64,000 nucleotides of DNA from Hazenella coriacea (GTDB lineage Bacteria; Bacillota; Bacilli; Thermoactinomycetales; Thermoactinomycetaceae), in assembly GCF_004341825.1 (NCBI RefSeq), contig NZ_SMAG01000001.1, forward strand, positions 62,001 to 126,000, in the 5' to 3' direction. The translations under genes were made by a program, and so were the position numbers. The notes under the pieces were generated by a model. It was not told where the DNA came from, ran no database searches, and saw only the letters and a program-made list of their open reading frames with translations. Of this stretch, positions 17,947 through 24,730 are shown in pieces (positions within the stretch are counted from its first letter, which is position 1; the number at the start of each line of letters is the position of its first letter).

Positions 17947-18009
17947 ATCAAACATCAAACATCAAACATCAAACATCAAACATCAAACATCAAACATCAA
18001 ACATCAAAC
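17947..18009. repeat. Heptanucleotide tandem repeat, nine copies
   Basis: Nine exact copies of ATCAAAC, 63 bases, immediately 3' of the terminator of the beta-helix/AAA gene. Perfect identity of all copies indicates recent slippage. It is outside any convincing gene. Confidence 0.95.
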
Positions 18010-18010
18010 A

Positions 18011-18041
18011 AAGGGTCTTAGCATTTTTAGCTAAGACCCTT
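18011..18041. terminator. Terminator of the beta-helix/AAA gene
   Basis: AAGGGTCTTAGC pairs with GCTAAGACCCTT, 12 bp perfect, ending one base before the stop codon of the minus-strand gene. Confidence 0.75.
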
Positions 18042-18042
18042 G

Positions 18043-20340
18043 TCACGACGAATATTTATTAATCTTTTTCAGCCAATCTTCATCATCGGGCTGGATATGA
18101 CCCTCTTTTTGAATGATTAAGTCTTCCTTAATAAACGTGGTAAATACTTCACGAGTCCTTTCCTCTTTAGGAAGCTTTGCACAACGCTGGCTATGTTGAA
18201 ACTTAACTTGTTGTAAGTAACTTAGAACTCGCTGTAACCGTGTTTGGTCCTCTTGAATCCTCCAAAGCCACTTCATTTGAGTCAATAAAGTAGGCTCTGC
18301 AAGTGGGTGAACTAAATAATCTTCTTTGTTAGCCATGTGTTGAAAAAGCTCAGCCATTTCTTCAGGTGAATAATCGGTAAAAACTAAATGATTATTCATT
18401 TGCTTCTCAATTCGAGGATGGCTCGCAACCCAATTCGTCAACTCCTTTTCAGGTCCTTCTAATACCAATGCAATCTCTGTGCTTTTTCTCGATAGTTCTT
18501 GTTCAATCCGTTCAATAATCACTTGATTGGATGTTGAGGACCATAAGGAGGTAACTAGGCGATCAGCTTGAGATAAACACAAAATTCCTCCTTTTGCTTT
18601 TTCAAAAGTTTCACTACATTTCTGCTTGGTCTCTTCCACATTCTCGCCAATTAAGTCAGAAACTCTGATAGAAACAACGTGACCTTGGGATAACAAGCTT
18701 AACTCCTTAAGCATTTGTCCATATAGGTGAGCGATTTGCCCTTTTCCAGTATCCTCGGGGCCTATAAAGAGTGCATGGAAAGGATAAGGTTCTCCAGTAT
18801 GAAAGCCTAACCGTTTTCTGTCTTGTAAGTAATCAAGATAAACAATAATCTCTCTTATTTTTTCCTTTACCGCAGTCTGACCCACAATGGCATCCATCTC
18901 TTGAAATAAGCGATAGAGGGGTTCTCCTAGTAACAATGCATCATTTTGTTGCACAGGTACTTCAACAACCCCTTCTTCCTCCTTAGTATGACGAATAACA
19001 GGATGACTCTCATTGATGATCCAAACATCTTTTTCAATCTGTTGAAACATACAATGGTCAAAGGTTCCACGACCATTTTCAATAATTTCTACACCGATCC
19101 GACTCTGTTCAATCTTACATTGAACCAACAACGGATCTGCCGCTTGCTTCACCACGACTGCAGCAGCTTTAGAAAAATGTCGGATCACAGTATCCTTAAT
19201 AATTCCCTCAGCCTTTTGTGCGAAATAAAGCCCATGTTGATTTCCATTTTCGATCTTACAACGGAGCAGATCTAATTTTCCAGAATAGGTAACAGTGATC
19301 ATATTTCCATTAAATCCATATAATTCACAACTCTCCAAGATACCTTTTCCCGCTTCATAACAAACAATCGCTTCCCGATCACCATCATGAATTTGTGTCC
19401 TGATTAGATGAGGATGAGCTCCACTTCGGATCGTAATAGCAGCATGATCGATAAAGCCAAATAATTCACACTGCTCAACTGAACCGCGACCTTCTTCTTC
19501 AAATAAAAAAGCTCCTCCTTCACAATTTTTAATCGTACACTGTTTAAAACGTGGATGAGCTCGATCAGTCACACGAACCGCCGGAAATTCCTTACCAAAT
19601 CCAAACAAAGTACACTCTTCAAACACGCCAGTTCCTCGATGAACAACAATTCCACTTTCATTCCCATCATGAACCTTACATCTGAGAAAGTATGGATTTC
19701 CTCCACTGACTCCAATAGCAGGGCTCTTATGAAAACCATAGAGATTACAGTCTTCAAACATTCCCTGACCATTTTCCTCAATAAAAATTCCATACCCTGG
19801 AGAGCCTGTAATGGTACATTGACGAAACAAAGGATTTCCATCTGTAATCAAAATAGCCGAAATGTCACTTTGAATATTAATCTCGCACTCTTCAAATAAA
19901 ATTTTCCCTTGGCTTCGAATCAACACTGCAACATTTTCTTTACTTCTACAAGTGGTACGTCGTATGACGGGCTCTGCTTCATTACCTACAATTGAAATTC
20001 CAGGCCCCGATGAAGAATAGATCTGACATTGATCCAAAACCAATGCTCCCCGATGGATGAGAACAGCAGGATTACTTGTTTTTTTAGATTGGCGAATAGT
20101 TATATTTTTAATAACTGCATAATCGGTCCCCATCTCAACGGTTGGATGTTGCTGTCCCTCGATAATCACTTCATCCCGTGAACCTACACCAATAATTTCC
20201 ACATAACGATCAATCCACACATCTTCTTTATATACACCAGGTTCTACTTCGATCACAGTACCCGTTGATGCCTCTTGAATAGCTTGTTGGATACTTCGAT
20301 ACTTAGCGAACAGTTTTCGAGACACACGTATAGCCGCCAA
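18043..20340 (-). CDS. Right-handed beta-helix protein fused to a degenerate CbxX/CfqX-type AAA domain
   Basis: 765 residues, no signal peptide. Residues about 30-450 are parallel beta-helix (pectin-lyase/CASH-like) repeats of 22-24 residues, e.g. GNPYFLRCKVHDGNESGIVV, GTGVFEECTLFGFG. Residues about 470-690 align with CbxX/CfqX/SpoVK/EccA AAA proteins (VGQTAVKEKIREII; LLSQGHVVSIRVSDLIGENV), but Walker A reads GPEDTGKG (527-534) instead of GPPGTGKT, and Walker B reads CLSQAD instead of FIDEA. ATP binding is probably lost or altered. TTG start with GGGAG 7 bases upstream. Divergent from a micropeptide gene. The function is unknown; scaffold or carbohydrate recognition are guesses. Confidence 0.78.
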   Translation of the reverse strand: MAAIRVSRKLFAKYRSIQQAIQEASTGTVIEVEPGVYKEDVWIDRYVEIIGVGSRDEVIIEGQQHPTVEMGTDYAVIKNITIRQSKKTSNPAVLIHRGALVLDQCQIYSSSGPGISIVGNEAEPVIRRTTCRSKENVAVLIRSQGKILFEECEINIQSDISAILITDGNPLFRQCTITGSPGYGIFIEENGQGMFEDCNLYGFHKSPAIGVSGGNPYFLRCKVHDGNESGIVVHRGTGVFEECTLFGFGKEFPAVRVTDRAHPRFKQCTIKNCEGGAFLFEEEGRGSVEQCELFGFIDHAAITIRSGAHPHLIRTQIHDGDREAIVCYEAGKGILESCELYGFNGNMITVTYSGKLDLLRCKIENGNQHGLYFAQKAEGIIKDTVIRHFSKAAAVVVKQAADPLLVQCKIEQSRIGVEIIENGRGTFDHCMFQQIEKDVWIINESHPVIRHTKEEEGVVEVPVQQNDALLLGEPLYRLFQEMDAIVGQTAVKEKIREIIVYLDYLQDRKRLGFHTGEPYPFHALFIGPEDTGKGQIAHLYGQMLKELSLLSQGHVVSIRVSDLIGENVEETKQKCSETFEKAKGGILCLSQADRLVTSLWSSTSNQVIIERIEQELSRKSTEIALVLEGPEKELTNWVASHPRIEKQMNNHLVFTDYSPEEMAELFQHMANKEDYLVHPLAEPTLLTQMKWLWRIQEDQTRLQRVLSYLQQVKFQHSQRCAKLPKEERTREVFTTFIKEDLIIQKEGHIQPDDEDWLKKINKYSS

Positions 20341-20456
20341 AAAAACTCCCTGCCTTTCGCAAAGCTTTTCCTTCTATAACCAATCTATCCTTTTTAATAT
20401 ATCATGATCTTCCGTTTCTTATCATTAAACATTGAAAATTTAAGGAATGTCACGCT

Positions 20457-20547
20457 CCACCCTTCAATTCCAGGTGGAGGCAAAAGGAGGCGAAGTCTCT
20501 CTAAAATCAGTTACCTCCTCTTTTCCTTCATCGAAGGGTACCACTAA
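20457..20547. repeat. 91-bp hairpin repeat, copy 2
   Basis: Second copy of the element at 1-91, the same length with substitutions only. The outer stem is CCCTTC/GAAGGG and the inner stem GGAGG/CCTCC, with the flanks CAAAAGG and CCTCTTTTCCT conserved. It lies between the beta-helix/AAA gene and the micropeptide promoter. Strand of function, if any, is unknown. Confidence 0.7.
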
Positions 20548-20575
20548 TTATCGGCGAAAAGTTTGCAATATTCTA

Positions 20576-20605
20576 TATACAGGTGATGGTCAAGGATGGT
20601 ATAAT
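20576..20605 (+). promoter_or_regulatory. Extended -10 promoter of the micropeptide gene
   Basis: TATAAT (20600-20605) is preceded by TG-N (extended -10). The -35 match is weak (TATACA at 18 bases). Confidence 0.5.
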
Positions 20606-20636
20606 ATTACTGTATCCATGATTAGGAGGAGATTTC

Positions 20637-20732
20637 ATGAAAAAAGGTGCAGTTCTATTGGCATTCGTATTTACTTTCGCTGTTCCTTTCATTGTTCCTT
20701 TTCAAGCGTTTGCAAATGATTGGTGTTGTTGA
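20637..20732 (+). CDS. Secreted micropeptide with a five-residue tail
   Basis: A 31-codon frame with an excellent ribosome site (AGGAGG 6-7 bases before ATG). It encodes a near-perfect signal peptide: MKKG, a hydrophobic core of about 18 residues, and an A-x-A cleavage motif (AFA), followed by only NDWCC and the stop codon. If cleaved, the product is a pentapeptide with Trp and two adjacent Cys. An extended -10 promoter precedes it and a strong terminator follows. It is not a family I recognise. A pheromone-like secreted peptide is a guess; a truncated longer secreted protein is the alternative. Confidence 0.6.
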   Translation: MKKGAVLLAFVFTFAVPFIVPFQAFANDWCC

Positions 20733-20805
20733 TTGGGAAAGCGTCTTTCAATGTGAATAAATCGGTTGACGGGACAAATCATAGAGCTTAATTACAAATA
20801 AGCAT

Positions 20806-20864
20806 GTAAACATAAAAAGATCATCCTCAGGTCCAAGTGCTGAGGATGATCTTTTTATGTTTAC
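20806..20864. terminator. Strong bidirectional terminator
   Basis: GTAAACATAAAAAGATCATC and the following CTCAG pair with their exact complement ending at 20864: a perfect 25-bp stem with a 9-base loop between the micropeptide gene and a convergent small gene. Confidence 0.88.
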
Positions 20865-20874
20865 TACATATCAG

Positions 20875-21003
20875 TTACTCATAATGTTTGAGAATCATTT
20901 GCAAAATGGTGTCTTGTTTCGTTTCTTCTCGAACTTCTCTTTCTGTTGGTTCAGCTCCAACTTCAAAATGCTGGACTTCATTCGGATGATTTAATTTTTC
21001 CAT
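20875..21003 (-). CDS. Small acidic hypothetical protein (42 residues)
   Basis: MEKLNHPNEVQHFEVGAEPT begins a 42-residue, highly charged protein with no membrane segment and no motif I recognise. ATG at 21003 follows GGAGGAGATC at good spacing, and a consensus-like promoter (TTGCAT-17-TATAAT) lies 30-57 bases upstream, so it is likely a real gene although very short. It ends at the strong terminator it shares with the micropeptide gene. The length and charge recall small sporulation or stress proteins, but no assignment can be supported. Confidence 0.6.
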   Translation of the reverse strand: MEKLNHPNEVQHFEVGAEPTEREVREETKQDTILQMILKHYE

Positions 21004-21031
21004 TAGGATCTCCTCCGTTCCATCTGGCTTT

Positions 21032-21060
21032 ATTATATTATAACAAAACCTGTTATGCAA
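21032..21060 (-). promoter_or_regulatory. Promoter of the 42-residue gene
   Basis: On the minus strand TTGCAT (21055-21060) and TATAAT (21032-21037) are separated by exactly 17 bases. Confidence 0.6.
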
Positions 21061-21162
21061 CAGACTGTAGTACAACAAATTATTTCCAATCACTTGCCTT
21101 TATATATAGGATAGTGATAAATGTTAATAAGCCTCGAGAGAGAAACAACCTGTTATAAAACA

Positions 21163-21191
21163 AAAAGTCAACCTACCATAGGTTGACTTTT
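21163..21191. terminator. Terminator after apt
   Basis: AAAAGTCAACCTA pairs perfectly with TAGGTTGACTTTT across a 3-base loop, downstream of the minus-strand apt gene. Confidence 0.85.
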
Positions 21192-21221
21192 CTTTAAAGA
21201 TAAAACCACTCATAATGGCTA

Positions 21222-21734
21222 TTAATATTGAACTAGCGTGATCACATCTAGATCTTCTAATTTTTTACGTCCATTTAAATAAGTAAGCTCAATGAAAAAA
21301 GCTGCCCCCACAGGATCTCCTTCCAATTGCTTAACAAGATCAAGTGTTGCGGAAATGGTTCCACCTGTAGCTAAAAGATCATCAGCAATTAATATTTTTT
21401 GTCCTGGTCGAATCGCATCTTTGTGGATCGTTAAAGCATCTTTCCCATATTCCAGACTATAATTTGCTTCGATCGTCTCTGCTGGTAACTTTCCTGCTTT
21501 ACGAACAGGTATAAAACCAACACCTAATGCATAAGCAAGAGGGGCTCCTACTACGAAGCCACGCGCCTCAGGACCTACGACCAAATCGATTTCCTTTCCT
21601 TGGAGCTGTTGGACTATTTCATTAATCGCAGCTTGATATGCGGTTCCATCTTGAAGTAGAGTTGTAATATCTTTAAATCGAATACCAGGTTGGGGATAAT
21701 CTGGAATGACTCGAATCTTCGACTTATAGTCCAT
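21222..21734 (-). CDS. apt: Adenine phosphoribosyltransferase
   Basis: A 170-residue cytosolic purine-salvage enzyme converting adenine and PRPP to AMP. The PRPP-binding motif [13 protein letters not shown] is at about residues 118-130. The N-terminal [19 protein letters not shown] and [19 protein letters not shown] segments are characteristic. Length is typical. ATG follows TAGGAGGAAC. It lies 13 bases downstream of recJ in the same direction, the same recJ-apt order as in B. subtilis. In that genome relA comes next; here a different neighbourhood follows. Confidence 0.97.
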   Translation of the reverse strand: MDYKSKIRVIPDYPQPGIRFKDITTLLQDGTAYQAAINEIVQQLQGKEIDLVVGPEARGFVVGAPLAYALGVGFIPVRKAGKLPAETIEANYSLEYGKDALTIHKDAIRPGQKILIADDLLATGGTISATLDLVKQLEGDPVGAAFFIELTYLNGRKKLEDLDVITLVQY

Positions 21735-21747
21735 AAATATGTTCCTC

Positions 21748-24099
21748 CTAGTTTCCTATTACAGGAAGCTGTGAATGTAAATACTGACAAAGCTCACGAT
21801 ATGAAGAGTAAACTAAAGTTTGTAGCACTTCTTCTCTAGCTAATTGGGCTTGATAAAACTTAGATTCAGTTAAAGGCTTTCTCTCTGGGGTAGGATTAAT
21901 ATGAATAAACCCCTGTTCAATTTTAATAAACTCCAATTCCTCAAACACTTGAATAATAAAAGAAAGTGAACGTTTTTTCAATCCTGTTGCTCTCGACAAT
22001 GATGTGAAATGTTTTGAGATCGAGATTGGACCTTTACCTCGCTGTAACACTCGATAAGTGTGCGCAAAATTCTCTTTAGAAGGCGCTTTCACTAAAAGAT
22101 CATCAAAATCAGCATCTCCAAAAAGCAGATAAATCCGTTCAATCTGACCCCATTGCTGAATCCCTTGCTTTAAATGGTTCAACGTAGGGGGTGGATCAAC
22201 AATCACCATATGTTTTTTTAGTAAAACTCTTTCTGCCCATTCATTATCCTCTATTCTTTCCCAGAAGATCACTTGATCTTTCGATTTTTGCATTAACCAA
22301 TCTCGCTCACGTGCTTTTTCTGAACACATGTAAATAGAAACCTCATCTTGCAAAGTTTCTATATCTTCTATACGAATTCGGTTGCTTCGCCAATCGAAGA
22401 CTTGCATGGATGGAATTGAAATATCACGAAAGACCATTTGGGGTGAACGTTTTCCATTCCATTCGTTCATTTGGAGCTCGCCTAAGATCTCCAAGTCGGC
22501 TTGTGGTGCTATTTCTTTAGCCAAATCTGCTAGGCGAAAACCAATCGCACCTAAGCTCTTCCCATTTGCTTCTAGTTGAAGCTTTAGATGATTATTTTCC
22601 CGTCCAATACTTTGCATGCGAGCTACTTGGGAGTTTTCAATGATAAATAGCGGAGTAGGATTTCCAACTCCGTATGGAGCTAAAGCTTGCAACTGGTCTA
22701 TGAAACTAACATCTATTTGATCGATCACTAGACGCTCTTCAGCCATGGTAAGTGGAATATAATCCTCAGGCTTCAACCACTCCTGAGCTAGTTGAGAAAG
22801 TTTACTACGAAAAAGTGGCAAATTCTCGATTGGTAATGTCATGCCAGCCGCCATATAATGCCCACCATAATGTGGAAGGTATTCCTTACACTCGGTTAAC
22901 GCTTTATATAGATCGAATCCTGCAATACTGCGAGCAGATCCCTTTGCAATCCCTTTATCCTCATCGATTCCTAAAACAATCACAGGTCGATAATACTTTT
23001 CAACCAAACGAGAAGCCACAATCCCAATCACACCTACATTCCAATTGGGTTTGGCTACCACAATCACATGTTGATATAGGTCAGGTTGTGCCTCTACTTC
23101 AGCTATTGCCTCTAGAGTCATCTCTTCAACCAAATGCTGCCGCTCTCGATTCATGCTATTTAACTCTTCTGCTATTTGCTTGGCTTCTTCCAGATCTTCA
23201 CAAAGCAATAACTCTACCGCTTGGTTTGCCGAATCTAATCGACCACTCGCATTGATGCGTGGACCAAGAGAAAATCCTACATGACCTGCAGAAACAACAT
23301 CATCAACACCCGATACTTCCAACAAAGAAGTTATACCAATTTGTTTACGCTGGCTCATTTTCTTAAGTCCATAGGTAGCAAAGATTCGGTTTTCATCAAG
23401 TAGAGGAACAAGGTCAGCAATCGTACCTAAAGCAACGATCTCCAGAAGTTCCTCAGGAACCCGAGCTAATAAAGCGGTAGCTAACTTAAAGGCAACCCCC
23501 ACTCCGGCAAGGAGTTTGCATGGATAAGGACAGCCTGGTTTTTTCGGGTTAATCACCGCTAACGCTTCTGGTAAATGTTCAGGTGGTTCGTGGTGATCAG
23601 TAATAATCAGATCTAAGCCAAGCTCTTTCGCAACTTGTGCCTCTTCGACCGCACTAATTCCTGTATCCACTGATACAACAAGCTGAAAGCCACGCTCTTT
23701 CGCTAAATGTAAAGCTTCTTTATTGATTCCATACCCCTCACGAAATCGATTAGGAATATAATAATCAACATCTGCTTGTAGCCAACGAAAGACATACATT
23801 AATAAACTTGTACTACTTACACCATCTGCATCATAATCCCCATAAATTAAAATCTTTTCATTATGTTGTATGGCAAATTGAATCCGCTCGACGGCTTCCT
23901 TCATTCCATCAAGTAGGAAAGGATCATGTAAATCTTCTAATTTAGGATTTAAAAAGCTTCTAGCTTGATTAGGTTCAGTCAATCCACGACGAACTAACAT
24001 CTTGGCAACCGTCGGGTGGATCCCTAGTTGATCAATTAAATTTGAACAGATAACTGGATCTGAAGCCGCCACTTCCCATCTCGTCCTTGAACGTAACAT
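21748..24099 (-). CDS. recJ: Single-stranded-DNA-specific exonuclease RecJ
   Basis: A 783-residue 5'-3' ssDNA exonuclease of the DHH superfamily used in recombination and repair. Motifs: [15 protein letters not shown] (about residue 80), [16 protein letters not shown] (the DHH motif), [15 protein letters not shown], and the DHHA1 region with [15 protein letters not shown]...[11 protein letters not shown]. The bacillal C-terminal domain after about residue 570 is present, as expected from the length. ATG at 24099 is preferred (GAGGTGA upstream); an in-frame ATG at 24132 lacks a ribosome site. In operon with apt. Confidence 0.95.
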   Translation of the reverse strand: MLRSRTRWEVAASDPVICSNLIDQLGIHPTVAKMLVRRGLTEPNQARSFLNPKLEDLHDPFLLDGMKEAVERIQFAIQHNEKILIYGDYDADGVSSTSLLMYVFRWLQADVDYYIPNRFREGYGINKEALHLAKERGFQLVVSVDTGISAVEEAQVAKELGLDLIITDHHEPPEHLPEALAVINPKKPGCPYPCKLLAGVGVAFKLATALLARVPEELLEIVALGTIADLVPLLDENRIFATYGLKKMSQRKQIGITSLLEVSGVDDVVSAGHVGFSLGPRINASGRLDSANQAVELLLCEDLEEAKQIAEELNSMNRERQHLVEEMTLEAIAEVEAQPDLYQHVIVVAKPNWNVGVIGIVASRLVEKYYRPVIVLGIDEDKGIAKGSARSIAGFDLYKALTECKEYLPHYGGHYMAAGMTLPIENLPLFRSKLSQLAQEWLKPEDYIPLTMAEERLVIDQIDVSFIDQLQALAPYGVGNPTPLFIIENSQVARMQSIGRENNHLKLQLEANGKSLGAIGFRLADLAKEIAPQADLEILGELQMNEWNGKRSPQMVFRDISIPSMQVFDWRSNRIRIEDIETLQDEVSIYMCSEKARERDWLMQKSKDQVIFWERIEDNEWAERVLLKKHMVIVDPPPTLNHLKQGIQQWGQIERIYLLFGDADFDDLLVKAPSKENFAHTYRVLQRGKGPISISKHFTSLSRATGLKKRSLSFIIQVFEELEFIKIEQGFIHINPTPERKPLTESKFYQAQLAREEVLQTLVYSSYRELCQYLHSQLPVIGN

Positions 24100-24421
24100 A
24101 AATAGAGGTTCACCTCGCTTTGCCGCTATCATTATAGCACAAAGTGGAAGTTTCGAGAGTTAGGATCAATCTCTTCCTCTAGCAAAATTTTTTTCACTAT
24201 ATTTATTTCTAGTATCTGAATTTATTATAAAATTATGAATCAACATTTCATTAAAAAAGGTTTTTCTTTATCGAAGTAAAGATTGATAAATAAAGTTATT
24301 TATAAAACTTATGATACAACAAGTATAGTAAATGAATTTAAATTCACTTTAATATTATTTAATTCAAAAATAATATTTTAATAATTTATAAATCAAATAT
24401 ATTTTATATTAATAAAATAGT
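24100..24421. other. AT-rich upstream region of the lanthipeptide locus
   Basis: About 320 bases without a gene; from 24180 on it is strikingly AT-rich compared with the rest of the window, built of runs such as TTTATAAA and AATATTATT. It lies exactly at the junction between recJ and the lanthipeptide genes, as might a transfer boundary or silencing target. No repeats or integrase remnants seen. Confidence 0.6.
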
Positions 24422-24450
24422 TTGACATATAAAAATTATCATCTTATAAT
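24422..24450 (+). promoter_or_regulatory. Consensus SigA promoter of the lanthipeptide locus
   Basis: TTGACA and TATAAT with exactly 17 bases between them, both perfect consensus hexamers, 48 bases upstream of the precursor start. Confidence 0.88.
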
Positions 24451-24498
24451 CATAACCAAGGGGCTGACGAAGGAGAGAAAAAAAGGAGGTGCATACGA

Positions 24499-24600
24499 AT
24501 GAGCCGAGTTCTTGATCTTCAAAAATTAAGCGTAGCTTCCCCAGTGGACCAAATCGCTCCTGCACTTAGCATTTCTTCTTGTGACGTTCAAAGCTGCTAA
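24499..24600 (+). CDS. Class III lanthipeptide precursor
   Basis: A 33-residue peptide, ATG behind AAAGGAGGT, directly under a consensus promoter and 130 bases before a LanKC gene. The leader begins MSRVLDLQKL and so contains the LxLQ recognition motif of class III leaders. The C-terminal LSISSCDVQSC holds four Ser and two Cys, enough for lanthionine or labionin rings; Ser24-x2-Ser27-x5-Cys33 fits the labionin-type spacing, while Ser24-x3-Cys28 fits a lanthionine. The cleavage site and actual rings cannot be read from sequence. The gene is too short for most gene finders. Confidence 0.86.
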   Translation: MSRVLDLQKLSVASPVDQIAPALSISSCDVQSC

Positions 24601-24627
24601 TATCCATAGAGTTTAAAAATATTTTAA

Positions 24628-24668
24628 AGGGCTGAATCCAATTACTCCTTCTCAGCCCTGTTTTTTTA
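24628..24668 (+). terminator. Terminator/attenuator between precursor and synthetase
   Basis: AGGGCTGA pairs with TCAGCCCT, followed by GTTTTTTT. Partial termination here would give excess precursor mRNA over synthetase mRNA, a usual arrangement in lanthipeptide operons. Confidence 0.8.
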
Positions 24669-24730
24669 ATATTGGGAACTTATATAATTAAATCTATTAT
24701 TACATTCGATAAAAAACGAGGTGTGATTAG

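Noticed and set aside
17947-18009. CRISPR array
   Set aside because: Direct heptamers without spacers.
17846-18034. 62-codon frame over the heptamer repeat
   Set aside because: The frame exists only because of the tandem repeat; no ribosome site and low complexity.
20760-20864. Small RNA from TTGACG ahead of the strong terminator
   Set aside because: The -10 match (TAATTA) is poor and the transcript would be little more than the terminator stem.
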